Shown piece after piece: positions 38,071 through 47,670 of a DNA stretch of 64,000 nucleotides. A model generated the notes under the pieces. It saw nothing but the letters and a program-made list of their open reading frames with translations, made no database searches and was not told the DNA's origin. Both the position numbers and the translations under genes were made by a program. Source of the DNA: CAVVIH01 sp963748295 (lineage in GTDB: Bacteria > Acidobacteriota > Vicinamibacteria > Vicinamibacterales > 2-12-FULL-66-21); NCBI GenBank assembly GCA_963748295.1, contig CAVVIH010000008.1, positions 124,001-188,000 on the forward strand. Direction: 5' to 3'. Position 1 is the stretch's first letter; each line of letters begins with the position of its first letter.

Positions 38071-38743
38071 GCCGCCAGCCAACCAGAGCCGACAGCCGCT
38101 GCAGCATCGTCGGATTCGTGCGCGCGAGCGTCGCCTGCTCGAGGATCTCGAGCGCCTCGGCGATGTTGAACGCCGGAGCGATGCCCATCTTCCGCGCTCC
38201 CTCGACCGCGCCATCGCTGGGGTTCGACGACACGAGAATCGTCCGGGCGGTCGCGTCGGCGACGACGTCGAGGCAGTGCTGCGTGCTGTCGTCGACGTGA
38301 TAGTCGATGCTCAACGCGTGAATCGCGCGTCCACGCCAGCCGTTGAGCACGAACACCGAGGGAAGATCGAAGCCCTGCCCGACGAGCCAGCGTTGCGTCT
38401 GCCTCTGCACGGTCTCACCGGCAGTGGCGGGCCGCTGGGTCACGAAAAAGACTTCCCACTCGTAACGGAGGCTCAGCTCGTGGATGCGCGCAATCCCGGT
38501 CCTGTCGAGCGGCTCGAGCGTCAGCCAGAAGTCCGGCGTCTTCTCGATCTCGCGCCAGATGGCGTCGCGGCGCCCCTGGGAGCGTCGCGGCTCTTCCTGC
38601 TGCACCTGCTGCCCTTCTTCCGGCTCGGGGACGTCGGAACCGGCGGTTGCAGGCGGCCCGAACAGCTGCAGTTCGACCTTTCGGAACGCGCCGGCGAAGT
38701 CCGCGAGAACGCCGTCCAGATCGAAGCTGATCCTGAGAGGCAC
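38063..38743 (-). CDS. HAD-like phosphatase (5'-nucleotidase type)
   Basis: 226 residues from a GTG. Motif I is SFDLDGVLADF. The region VFFVTQRPATAGETVQRQTQRWL gives motif II (Thr), and DYHVDDSTQHCLDVV resembles motif IV. A Gln/Glu-rich insert (EPEEGQQVQQEEPRRSQGRRD) lies near residues 41-60. The pattern fits the NT5C/deoxyribonucleotidase-like group of HAD enzymes. Substrate uncertain. Confidence 0.7.
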   Translation of the reverse strand: MPLRISFDLDGVLADFAGAFRKVELQLFGPPATAGSDVPEPEEGQQVQQEEPRRSQGRRDAIWREIEKTPDFWLTLEPLDRTGIARIHELSLRYEWEVFFVTQRPATAGETVQRQTQRWLVGQGFDLPSVFVLNGWRGRAIHALSIDYHVDDSTQHCLDVVADATARTILVSSNPSDGAVEGARKMGIAPAFNIAEALEILEQATLARTNPTMLQRLSALVGWRLS

Positions 38744-38755
38744 GATTGACAGCTA

Positions 38756-40127
38756 TCAGCGCGTTCGCGCCATCTCGTCGTAGAGGAACGCCGACGCAAT
38801 CACACCGCCGTGGAAGTTTCCGAGATCGAGCTTCTCGTTCGGCGCGTGCGCATTCTCGTCAGGGAGGCCGACGCCGAACAGCACCGACGGCAGGCCGAGG
38901 ATCTCCTGGAACGTCGCGACGACCGGGATGGAGCCGCCTTCGCGGTTGAAGACGGGCGTCTTGCCGAAACCCTTCTCGATCGCGCGCCCGGCCGCCTGGA
39001 CGAACGGGTTGTCGAAGTCGGTCATCCACGGCTTGCCGCCATGCATGCGCGTCACCTTCAGCTCCACGGTCTTCGGCGCCACCTTGCGCACGTACTCCTC
39101 GAACAGCTTCGCGATCTTGTCAGGATCCTGATCCGGCACGAGCCGCATGCTGACCTTGGCCATCGACACTGCGGGGATCACCGTCTTCGCCCCCTCGCCG
39201 GTGAAACCCGCGAGCAGCCCGTTGACCTCGAAGGTCGGACGTCCCCACACGCGCTCGAGCGTCGAGTATCCGGACTCGCCGAACAGCTTGGGCGCACCAA
39301 GCTCCTTGCGGTAACGCGTCTCGTTGAACGGGAGCTTCTTGAATTCGGCGCGCTCCTCGTCACGCAGCGGCCGGACATCGTCATAGAAGCCGGGGACCTT
39401 GATTCGGCCTCCCTTGTCCTTCATCTGCGCGAGCACCTGCGCGAGGACCATCGCCGGGTTGGCGACCGCGCCGCCAAACGAGCCGGAGTGGAGATCGCTC
39501 TTGGTGCCGCGAAGGTCGATCTGACAGTAGACCAGCCCGCGCAGGCCGTAGCAGATCGACGGGATGCCGCGGTCGAACATCGGCGAGTCGGAGATGACGA
39601 CCACGTCTGCCCCGAGCTCGGACTGATGCGCCTTGATGAAGTTGTCGAGGTTCGCCGAGCCGACTTCCTCTTCGCCCTCGAGGATGATCTTCATGTTCAC
39701 CGGCAGCCGGCCGTTCTGCTTCAAGTGCGCTTCGATCGCCTTGAAGTGCATGAACACCTGACCCTTGTCGTCGGCGGCGCCGCGCGCGTAGATCTCGCCG
39801 TCGCGGATGGTCGCTTCGAACGGCGGCGACTCCCACAGCTCGAGCGGATCCACCGGCTGCACGTCGTAGTGGCCGTAGAAGAGGATGGTCGGCGCGCCGG
39901 CGGCGCCGAGCCACTCGCCGTAGACGACGGGATTGCCGGGCGTTTCGATCAACCGTGACGTTCTGCAGGCCGATCCGCCGCATTTCGTCGGCGGTCCATT
40001 CCGCGCCGCGCCTCACGTCGGCGGCGTGCTGCGGAAGGGCGCTGATCGTCGGAATCGCGAGGTACTCCTTCAGCTGGTCGACGTACCGGTCGCGGTTGGT
40101 GTTGATGAAGTCGATGACGTTGTTCAT
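38756..40127 (-). CDS. M20-family dipeptidase (frameshifted)
   Basis: About 456 residues. The first ~58 (MNNVIDFINTNRDRYVDQLKEYLAIPTISALP ... NVTV) are in one frame; the rest, from ETPGNPVVYGEWLG, is in another, with the break near 39955. Metal-site residues of M20 are complete: His in FYGHYDVQP, Asp in RGAADDKGQ, the catalytic/ligand Glu pair in EGEEEVGS, Asp in SDSPMFDRG and His in NAHAPNEKLD. The DVQP and GSIPVV segments place it with the CNDP/carnosinase-like dipeptidases. Cytoplasmic peptide degradation is the likely role. Confidence 0.88.
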
Positions 40128-40141
40128 AACAGTGCTTGTTA

Positions 40142-40978
40142 CTACGGTTTCTGCGGGACTTCAATCGGCAGGTCTTCCCGGTCGCCCCATTCCTTCCAGG
40201 ATCCGACGTAGCTGCGGACTTTCGGGTAGCCGAGCAGCCGGAGCGCGACGTAGGAATGCGCCGCGCGGTAGCCGCCCTGGCAATAGGCGATGACATCCTT
40301 GTCGGGCGTGATGCCGGCCTGCTCGTACATCTTTTTCAACTCGTCGGCCGGCTTGAAATCGCCGCCGGGCGTCAGGTTCTGCGTCCATTCGATGTGCACC
40401 GCGCCGGGAATCGCGCCGCCGCGGCGCGCGCGGATCGTCGTCCCGCAGTATTCGCCGTCGCTCCGCGTGTCGAGCAGCGCCGCGCTGCTCTTGCCGATCG
40501 CGGCCTGGACGTCGCGCCACGTGGCAAGCGTCGAGGGCCGGCGCACGCCGGTCCAGTTGGTGGTGACGGCGGGAGGCGCGTCCCGAGTGACGGGCAATCG
40601 CTGTCTGGTCCACGCCCCGAACCCCCCGTCGAGCATTCGTGTCGTGGGATGACCGAGGTATTCGAGAAACCAGAACGCCCGCGCGGCACGAATGCCTGAC
40701 TGCTCGTCGTAGACGACGACCGGCGTGCCGGCATCGACGCCATGCACCGCGAGCACGTGCTCGATCATCCACATGAACGCGTTCAGCGGCGCGTCATTGG
40801 TGTCGATGAGGCTCACGCCCCAGAGGTCGAGATGGATCGCGCCAGGGATGTGCCCGGCAGCGTACGCGTCGGGAGGCCGCAGGTCGAGGATCAGCACGCG
40901 TTTCGCCGAGTCGCCTTGCAGGATCTGATTCAGCTCGGATGGCTGGACCAGCAGGTCGGGATTCGCGTAACCCTTCAT
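40142..40978 (-). CDS. Thiosulfate/3-mercaptopyruvate sulfurtransferase (two rhodanese domains)
   Basis: 278 residues from the ATG at 40978. The N-terminal rhodanese domain has lost the Cys (VVVYDEQSGIRA). The C-terminal domain carries the active loop CQGGYRA with its persulfide Cys (about residue 235). Signature segments LDLRPPDAYAAGHIPGA and GGAIPGAVHIEW are present. It transfers sulfur from thiosulfate or 3-mercaptopyruvate to a thiol acceptor. It ends 14 bases before the peptidase start on the same strand, so the pair may be co-transcribed. Confidence 0.88.
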   Translation of the reverse strand: MKGYANPDLLVQPSELNQILQGDSAKRVLILDLRPPDAYAAGHIPGAIHLDLWGVSLIDTNDAPLNAFMWMIEHVLAVHGVDAGTPVVVYDEQSGIRAARAFWFLEYLGHPTTRMLDGGFGAWTRQRLPVTRDAPPAVTTNWTGVRRPSTLATWRDVQAAIGKSSAALLDTRSDGEYCGTTIRARRGGAIPGAVHIEWTQNLTPGGDFKPADELKKMYEQAGITPDKDVIAYCQGGYRAAHSYVALRLLGYPKVRSYVGSWKEWGDREDLPIEVPQKP

Positions 40979-41048
40979 AAAAGATGAATAGTAGCATCGG
41001 GACTTGCGCGGACGCGCTCTGTGATGCAAAGTATAGAGGGAGGCTTGC

Positions 41049-41677
41049 ATGGACCTGCCGAGGGCTCTCGCGCAGATTCGCGACATTCACGCCGCGCTCG
41101 ACCGAACCGCCGTGTACCGCGGCTATCGGCCGCGCCTGTCGCGGCATCGGGCGCCATCGGCGTCATCGCGGCTGCCGTTCAGCCGCCGTCGCTTGCCGCC
41201 ACGGACCCCATCGGCTTCACCACCTACTGGATCGTCATTGCGCTGTTCACCGTCGCCCTCGGCTCGAGTGAGATTGTCTACAACTACTTCGTGCGCGACG
41301 ACGACCGGGCGCGGCGCGGAACCCGCGAGGCGCTCGGCCAGTTCCTCCCGGGCCTGGTGGCCGGCGTGTTGATCACGGCTGCGATCGTCCTGAGCGATCG
41401 CGGGCTGGTCAGGCTTCTGCCGGCGTTCTGGGCGATCTGCTTCGCGCTCGGCACATTCGGATCGGTGCCGTATCTTCCGCGGGGCTCCGCTGGCGTCGGC
41501 GCTTACTTTCTGGCGGCGGGCGCGTATCTCCTGTGGGTCGGACGGGATTTGAACGCCATCTCCGGATGGCACGTCGGCGCGATATTCGGCGCCGGACTAT
41601 TCATGGCCGCGGGCGTTCTGTATGCGTTCGAGCGCCAGTCAACGAGAGGCAGCAATGATTCGGAAGAAGAAGACTGA
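41049..41677 (+). CDS. Conserved membrane protein of unknown function (frameshifted)
   Basis: It starts at the ATG at 41049 behind GGGAGG with MDLPRALAQIRDIHAALDRTAVYRGY. The frame breaks near 41125-41135 and continues as PVAASGAIGVIAAAV and four or five transmembrane helices (TTYWIVIALFTVALG, LPGLVAGVLITAAIVL, LLPAFWAICFALGTFG, GVGAYFLAAGAYLLWVG, VGAIFGAGLFMAAGVLY). The N-terminal amphipathic stretch and QFLPGLVAG resemble a protein that in Acidobacteriota accompanies a winged-helix regulator, and such a regulator overlaps its 3' end here. Function unknown. Confidence 0.75.
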
Positions 41678-42056
41678 TAGGGGCGATCAGTCGGGCAGGT
41701 TCGCATACGAGGGGCTCGAGCGCGTCCTTCACGAGAAGGCGAGGCTGGGCATCATGACGTCTCTCGTGATGCACCCCGAAGGGGTGACGTTCTCCGAGCT
41801 GAAACGCCTGTGTGCCCTCACCGACGGCAATCTCAGCAGGCATCTCGAGGTGTTGCGAGAGGCCGCGCTCGTCGAGGTCTGGAAGGGATTCGACAACCGG
41901 AGGCCGCAGACGCTCTGCCGGCTGTCGCCGGAGGGCCGCACGCGGTTCCTCGCCTATCTCGAAGAGCTCGAGCAGGTAATCAGGGATGCGATGCCGCGCG
42001 CCGCAAAGCGTGTCGAGCGGCTGCCCGAACTGCCGCCGGGATTTCAGCCGACCTGA
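41655..42056 (+). CDS. Winged-helix transcriptional regulator (ArsR/MarR-like)
   Basis: 133 residues from the ATG at 41655 behind AGAGGC, overlapping the membrane-protein gene by 23 bases. The DNA-binding domain reads GLERVLHEKARLGIMTSLVMHPEGVTFSELKRLCALTDGNLSRHLEVLREAALVEVWKGF, the HTH_34/transcriptional-regulator fold with recognition helix DGNLSRHLEVL. The C-terminal helix likely mediates dimerisation. The overlap implies that it regulates its own pair. Ligand unknown. Confidence 0.87.
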   Translation: MIRKKKTDRGDQSGRFAYEGLERVLHEKARLGIMTSLVMHPEGVTFSELKRLCALTDGNLSRHLEVLREAALVEVWKGFDNRRPQTLCRLSPEGRTRFLAYLEELEQVIRDAMPRAAKRVERLPELPPGFQPT

Positions 42057-42824
42057 ACCCAGGCCGCTGACGTGGCGTCGGCCCGATCCCCCGGCTCCTG
42101 CCGCACGCGACCCTCGTCACGAAGCTTGAAGAGGTGCGCGAGCACGGTTTCCACTGCCGCCTGTTCGAGAACGGGCGCCAGATCGGAATAAACCTCACGG
42201 ACGATTTCCGCCGCCGTTCGAGGCCGTCCTGTGACGGCGACGACGATCTGCTCGTCGCGTTCCGCACGATGCTTCACATACTGCTCAATCAGCGCTCGCG
42301 GCTGGTCGACGATCGGGCCATGACCCGGAAGCAGACGTTTCGGCTCGAGGCTCGCGACGAGGCGCAGCGAGGCGAGATACTGCGCGAGGTTGCCGCCGCG
42401 GGTCGCCGGAATGACGACGGTTCCACCCAGCCGCGCAAGATCGCCGCAATAGAGATCCCCTGAACGCTCGTCGAAAAAGCAGCAATGATCGGGCGCATGG
42501 CCTGGCGTATGGAGCACTGTCAGCTCGGTGTCGCCCGCGGTAAGGCGCTCGCCGTGCTGCAACCCCGGATGGATGCGCATGCTGGCGCCCGGCCACCGCG
42601 CGTTGACCGTCGGCCAACCGGATAGATGATCGACGTGCGAATGCGTAATCAGGACGAGCAGCGAGCGGCGTCCCGTGCAGCGCGCGTTGGATCGCGTCGA
42701 CGTGGTCTGGCGATCCCACGCCGGCATCGACGAGCGCGGGCACGCGGCCCTGCAGCAGCCACGTGTTGTTGCCGGTCGGGCCGGTCCACGCGGACGCGTT
42801 TCCGGCCGGCACCAGGAGAGGCAT
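42044..42824 (-). CDS. MBL-fold hydrolase, LACTB2-like (frameshifted)
   Basis: About 259 residues. The first part (PTGNNTWLLQGRVPALVDAGVGSPDHVDAIQRAL) is in one frame. After a break near 42670 the metal-binding part follows in another: THSHVDHLSGW (HxHxDH), HTPGHAPDHCCFF, GDLARLGG and LLPGHGPIV. The C-terminal winged-helix-like tail (TAAEIVREVYSDLAPVLEQAAVETVLAHLFKLRDEGRV) is characteristic of LACTB2/ribonuclease-type MBL proteins. It starts in a TGATG overlap with the outer-membrane-protein gene. Its 3' end overlaps the convergent regulator gene by 13 bases. Confidence 0.83.
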
Positions 42825-44132
42825 CAGAAATAGTACTTCAGCCGCACGTAGCCGAAGTCATCGGACGAGAACCGTCCGATCAGGTCCCGGCCGCTCCCGA
42901 TGAACCACCCGAGCGACCCTTCGAGCGCGACGTTGTCCTTCAGCGTGACGACGCCGATACCGCGGAGGAAGCCGGACGATTCCGATGCGTTGTAGACGGC
43001 GAACCCTCGCAGCCGATATCGCTCCCGGCCGAACGTCCGATCGGTCGATGCCATCAGCGAGACATCCGTGCGGCCGTCGCTGGCGGTCGCACCGGACGCA
43101 AGAGGCTCATCGTACGACTCGGAGTGTACGAGCACGGTGGCGCCAACGGTGTAGTCGCCGGCGCGCCGATCCAGCCCGACACCGGCATCGACGGATCGCC
43201 CGCTGACGCGCCCGAACGAAGGCGACTGAAAGCTGTCCTCGGCGAAGAACGCGGCTTCGCCACGAAATCCCCACGGAACCCGAGACCGTTTCGAAGTCGC
43301 CGCCAATCATCGTGAACCTGGGATACGTCTCGGAGATCCTGATTTCGGCGCCAGTGACCGGTACCGCTACGAACAGGCCGAACGGCTCGAACCCGCGATA
43401 CGCAGACACACTCCAGTCGACACGCCTGGTGGTCGCGGAAAACCGAACGCCTCCCTGTGCGTTTTCCGCGGTGAACGCCGGCGTCTGCCGTTCACCGCGT
43501 GAAATCACAGGACAGCCGAGCGCGAGACAGGCGACTGGAGACTGCGCGGATGCAGCTGCGAGATTGAATGGCGATGTCGGTTCGTCGAGCTGGTCGAACC
43601 GGCCGCGCCGGAAGAACGGGACGTAAACCCCTTCGATCGCCACGTCTTCCGAGAAGGCGATGCGCCCGCGCACCAGCGCGACCGGCAGCCTCGCTTCGCT
43701 GCGGCCTTCGAAAAAGAACCTCGACACGTCGAGCGGGTTGATGACGTCAGTCGGCTGCAGCTCGTCGAGCCGTCCCCACACGACGCGCGCGCTCCCGAGC
43801 AGCAGGTCCAGTTTTCGCCATGTGAACCCGACGTGGGCGTCGTGCACCCTGGCAATCGCATCCGTGACCCGGCCGGTGCGATCGGGTTCAGGGCCGACCG
43901 GCCTGCGCGCCAGCAGTCCCTCGGCAAATCCCGACAACGTTATTCGAATGCGCGGATTCGGCTCGAGCTTCTCCTCGGCGAAGAGCCGCACGCGCAGCTC
44001 GGTGGTGTCTTCGCGGTTCGGCAAATAATCGCCGAACACCGACACATGTCCGGTGGGCCGCTGCCGTGCTTCGGCCGCGGCGGCACAGAGCAGCACCGCC
44101 AGCGTCGCGACGGCGGCGCGGACGCGCGTCAT
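42824..44132 (-). CDS. Outer-membrane beta-barrel protein (frameshifted)
   Basis: About 435 residues. Signal peptide AAVATLAVLLCAAAAEA. The body is a run of alternating amphipathic strands (HVGFTWRKLDLLLGSARVVWG, VRGRIAFSEDVAIEGVYVPFFRRGRFD, LRGFAVYNASESSGFLRGIGVV) ending with FGYVRLKYYF, a C-terminal Phe typical of barrel proteins. The frame breaks near 43275. The order LolA-like, RND exporter, barrel protein matches export clusters in which the barrel is a DUF1302-type protein. Its start overlaps the RND stop (ATGA). Confidence 0.78.
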
Positions 44133-46471
44133 GCGGCCGCCGACATGTTCGCGCGGCGCAACGCATCCGCGCCGAACACGCGCGGCATGAGCTTGATGAT
44201 CGCCGGCAGGATGAATACTTCCGCCAGGAACGCGAGCGCCATCGTCAAGGCCATGAGCCCGCCGAACCAGGCCGTCGGCTTGTACTCCGACAGCAGCAGC
44301 ACGCCAAAGCCGCAACTGTTGATGATCGCGGTCGTCAGCGAGGCGCGCCCCTCGTGGGCGGTGGCCAGCGCGATGGCCTCGTCGGTCGACTGCGCCGGCG
44401 GCTGCTTCCTTGCGGTATCGATTGATGAAGTGAATCGTATCGTCGTCGACGACGCCAAGCGCGACGCTGGCCACCATCACGGTGGCGATGTTCATCGAGA
44501 TGTCGAGGAATCCCATGACCCGAGCACCGCGACGACCGGGAGCAGGTTCGGCACGATTGTCAGCAGCCCGAAGCGGAACGAACGGAACACGACGAAGATG
44601 ACGCCGAATACCGTCAGGAACGCCGTGGCGAAGCTGTTGACCTGCGAGGTGACGAGGTAGTGATCGAGGGTGCTGAACAGCCGCCCGATCCCGTCGTCAG
44701 GACCGTGATTCCCGTGCCTTCGAACGTCCGTCGCCCGATCCTGTCGGCTTCCTCGACGAGCTCCAGCACCAGATCGGAGCTCATCGACTGCAGCTTTATC
44801 GAAATCTGCGCGCGCGAGTAATCGCTCGCGACGACGCGCTCCAGCTCGTGACGTCCTTCGCCGCCGAGCGCGAAGACGAACAGCTCCTGCGCGATCGTGT
44901 CCGCATCTGCGGGCACGACGTCCGCATCGGGGCGGCCGTCGTTCAGTTCCTTGTTGATGCGGCGTACGTAGTCGACGACCGAGGTGACCTTGCGCACGTG
45001 CGGGAAGCGCCGGAGCTCCGCCTGCAGCGCGTCCATCCGCTGCAGCGTGTCGGGACTCTTCATCGAGTCTGGCGGGCCCTCCAGCATCATCTGAAAGCTG
45101 TACACACCAGACAACTGATGATCGATCACGAGAGCGGACGCTCCGAGCGGGTGGGTGCGGCTGAAGAAGTTGATGTGGTTGGTGTCGACGCGGAGCCGGA
45201 GGATTCCGAGCGACGCGATCACGCCTGACGCGAGCGTTGCAACGAGCACGCGGCCGGGGTGCGCGCACGAAAAGCGCGCGATCCGCTGCAGCGGCCCGAG
45301 CAGGTACTGCTCGTGCGGCGCCGGCGCCGTCTCCGGCTTCATCAGCGACAGCATCGTCGGCATCAGCACCAGCGAAATGACGAAGTCGACCATGATGCCG
45401 ACAGCGGACCCGATGCCGAACGCCCGGACCGCGACGACGCTGCTCGTTGCCAGCGACAGCATGCCCAGCGCCGTCGTGGCGCTGGCGCCGAACAGCGGCA
45501 CGGCGAGATGCGACACCGTCGCCTTGAACGCCTGCTCGGCATCGCCGGTGCGACGCTGCTCGTCCCAGTGCTGCATGATGTGCACGTCGTCCGCAATCGC
45601 CAGCACCAGGACGAGCGGGATCAGCATGCTCGCGAGCACGTTGTAGCTGAACCCCAGCAGCGAGAAGAGCCCGAGCGTCCAGAGCACGCTGACGGCCACG
45701 GCGAACACCGTCAGCAGAGTCTTTCGCCACGACCTGAACGTCAGCGAAGATGGCAATGACGGTGATGAGCAGGATTGGAGGCGTGAACTTGTACTGGTTT
45801 TCCAGCGTAATCCGGTTGTAGGTCTCGCTGATTTCCAGGCTGCCGTTGTAGAAGGCGCGCACGCCGGCGGGCAGTCCGGGATCGACGATGTCGTGGATTC
45901 TCTGGATGACCCCGGCCCGCACATCGTCGATGCGGTCCTCGTCGAAGCTGACGACGATGGCCGTCACCGTGGCGTCCTCGGACACGAGATCGCCCCGAAT
46001 CAGATCGTCCTTGAGAGCGCGGCGCTTCACATCGGCGGGGCCGCGCATGTCGAGGTTCTCGAGCAGCGGGCGCACGTCCAGGCCGCCCGCGTCGGCTTCT
46101 CCCGCCGCTGTTTTCGACGGAGGCAGTGCTTCGACGATCGTCGCAGTCGCCAGACTGTAGACGCGCTGAACGGTCTCGACTCTTTCGATCTCTTCGGTGA
46201 CCCGCCCGATGAATTGCAGCGTCTCGCGCGAAAACAGCCGGTCGGCGGATTCCGCCTTCAGCGCCACGATCAGCACGCGGGTGCCCGGGAACTCGGCCCG
46301 GAAGCGCTCGTAGTCGCGGTATACCGGGTCCTGCTTCGAGAACCAGGCCGTGATGTCGTTGTCGATTGCCGTGATGTTCGCGCGCGGGGCAAGGGCGAAC
46401 GCCCCGAGGACGATGAAAACCGAAAGGATGAAACGCCAGCGATAGATGGCGCCGGCGAGCGTGCGGCTCAT
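44129..46471 (-). CDS. RND/MMPL-family exporter (four frame breaks)
   Basis: About 780 residues once four breaks (near 45735, 44693, 44512 and 44405) are joined. Two repeats of the SSD/MMPL unit are seen. Repeat one: helix FILSVFIVLGAFALAP, large loop ADRLFSRETLQFIGRVTEEIERV, then KTLLTVFAVAVSVLWTLGLFSLLGFSYNVLASMLIPLVLVLAIADDVHIMQHW. Repeat two ends with VASVALGVVDDDTIHFINRYRKE. The DD of IADDVH and VVDDDTIH are the usual proton-relay positions. It probably moves a lipid or hydrophobic molecule through the envelope, together with the LolA-like and barrel neighbours. Breaks within clear homology argue for sequencing indels rather than decay. Confidence 0.83.
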
Positions 46472-47343
46472 TTGCCGGCTCCACGCTCGAGCTCGCGCCG
46501 GGCGAAGTCGCTCTCCTTGAGGCCGACGTTGTAGTCCATGCTCTCGACGACGAGCTCCGTGCGCGTCTTCTCGAGATCGTTGGTCATGGTGGACTCCATG
46601 ACCGTCCAGATGCCCTCGATGCGCTCGACCCGCCTCACCGTGTAGACCTTCTGTTTCTCGTTCCGGCGGTTGAAGATGTCGGCCTGCACGACGACGAGGC
46701 TGTCCTTGAGGATCAGCGACACGACCCGTGGAAATTCGGCGTTCGCGTCCTTACGCCGCGATTCGAGTCGCCACGCAGGCTGCGGCGATCCTCCAGCGGG
46801 AGGCGTCCACGATGCATCCGTGCCGTGCCCTGAGCCCGTCGAAGGGCCGGCGAACGCGTAGGTGTATTCGTCGAACTCGCGGCCGCCGATGTCCTCGTAT
46901 GTGAAGTCGCTGCCGACGAAGCTCTCCTGGGTTTCGGCGCCGGCGATTCGCCGAACGCGGCCGAGTGACGGCAGGTAGAGGAACCGCTCGTCGTCCGCGT
47001 CCGGGTGTTCCCAGACGAGAAACGACGTACCGCGGATGTCGTTGGGAAAGGTGAAGCGGATCAGCAGGCGATCGCCGTCCGGCGCCGTTGGCGCGTCGCC
47101 CGGCGCACTTCGTCCGCGCAGCGTCGTCAACGTCATCGCGCGCTCGCGGCTGCGTCCGCGCCGATCGAACAGCCTCATGCGCATCGCGCCGCGCGAGTCG
47201 CGTCCGATGTCGCGGTCCTGGACCTGGCGCGCAATGGATTCCGGGGACGGCGTCTGGGCATCGACGCGCTCGGGGCAACACGTCGCGGCGGTCAGGCCGA
47301 CGGCGAGGATTGCGGCCAGCGCCTCCCGAACCCGGTTGAGCAT
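46468..47343 (-). CDS. LolA-like outer-membrane lipoprotein-sorting protein
   Basis: 291 residues, exported (ALAAILAVGLTAATCC; the double Cys may be a lipobox). The LolA-like incomplete barrel shows LLIRFTFPNDIRGTSFLVWEHPDADDERFLYLPSLGRVRRI, ESFVGSDFTYEDIGGREFDEYTYAF and the C-terminal strand TRTELVVESMDYNVGLKESDFARREL. Proteins of this type accompany RND/MMPL exporters and probably carry the lipid cargo. A short PSTGSGHGT insert (46827-46847 on the DNA) interrupts the domain at about residue 166. The stop overlaps the RND start as ATGA. Confidence 0.85.
   Translation of the reverse strand: MLNRVREALAAILAVGLTAATCCPERVDAQTPSPESIARQVQDRDIGRDSRGAMRMRLFDRRGRSRERAMTLTTLRGRSAPGDAPTAPDGDRLLIRFTFPNDIRGTSFLVWEHPDADDERFLYLPSLGRVRRIAGAETQESFVGSDFTYEDIGGREFDEYTYAFAGPSTGSGHGTDASWTPPAGGSPQPAWRLESRRKDANAEFPRVVSLILKDSLVVVQADIFNRRNEKQKVYTVRRVERIEGIWTVMESTMTNDLEKTRTELVVESMDYNVGLKESDFARRELERGAGK
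46827..46847 (-). repeat. In-frame PSTGSG-type dispersed palindromic repeat
   Basis: On the minus strand this 21-base word begins GCCCTTCGACGGG and ends CTCAGGGC, with GCCCT/AGGGC arms. Within the LolA-like gene it encodes PSTGSG. Similar words are widely scattered in some bacterial genomes, often inside genes as PSTGSGQ-type inserts. Confidence 0.7.
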
Positions 47344-47358
47344 GGCTGGCCCGAATTA

Positions 47359-47374
47359 TGTGAAACATTTCACA
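47359..47374. promoter_or_regulatory. Palindromic operator candidate between LolA-like and glutaredoxin genes
   Basis: TGTGAAACATTTCACA: two perfect 7-base arms around CA. A second palindrome, ACATTTCACAAATGT, overlaps it. It sits 16 bases upstream of the LolA-RND-barrel operon start and about 50 bases upstream of the divergent glutaredoxin-like gene. It could serve a TetR/MarR-type repressor; the cognate protein is not known. Confidence 0.55.
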
Positions 47375-47424
47375 AATGTGTCAAACCCCTTGAAAATTCG
47401 GGCAAAACACGTCATCGTCAGGTG

Positions 47425-47643
47425 ATGGCGCCTGAGACCGTCCTCATATTCGGCAAGGACACCTGCCCTTACACGCAGGCCGCGCGCGACGACTACGCGA
47501 AGCGGAAGGTCCCGTTCGAGTACGTGAACGTCAAGAAGAACCCTGCCGATCTGCAGCGGATGCTCGAATTCTCGAAGGGGCGGCGCGAGGTGCCGGTGAT
47601 CGTCGAAACAGGGCGTGTGACGATCGGCTTCGGGGGAACCTGA
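47425..47643 (+). CDS. Glutaredoxin-like protein (UXX-star-like)
   Basis: 72 residues. Redox motif CPYT in FGKDTCPYTQAARDDYAKRK, then VPFEYVNVKKNPADLQRMLEFS and the cis-Pro region REVPVIVETGRVTIGFGG. This compact pattern fits the glutaredoxin-like UXX-star group, in which the first Cys is selenocysteine in some bacteria. Here it is TGC, i.e. ordinary Cys. The likely role is thiol-disulfide exchange. The assignment to UXX-star rather than a plain glutaredoxin is from memory of the family. Confidence 0.8.
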   Translation: MAPETVLIFGKDTCPYTQAARDDYAKRKVPFEYVNVKKNPADLQRMLEFSKGRREVPVIVETGRVTIGFGGT

Positions 47644-47670
47644 GGCGTCTGACGGCTCCGCGGCGCGGGG

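Noticed and set aside
40979..41048. Possible PadR-type operator (…TGCAAAGTA…) before the membrane-protein gene
   Set aside because: Only one half-site is recognisable; the matching arm is too degraded to support a call.
44129..46471. Programmed ribosomal frameshifting in the RND gene
   Set aside because: No slippery heptamer with a following stem at the four breaks, and breaks of the same kind occur in many unrelated genes of the window.
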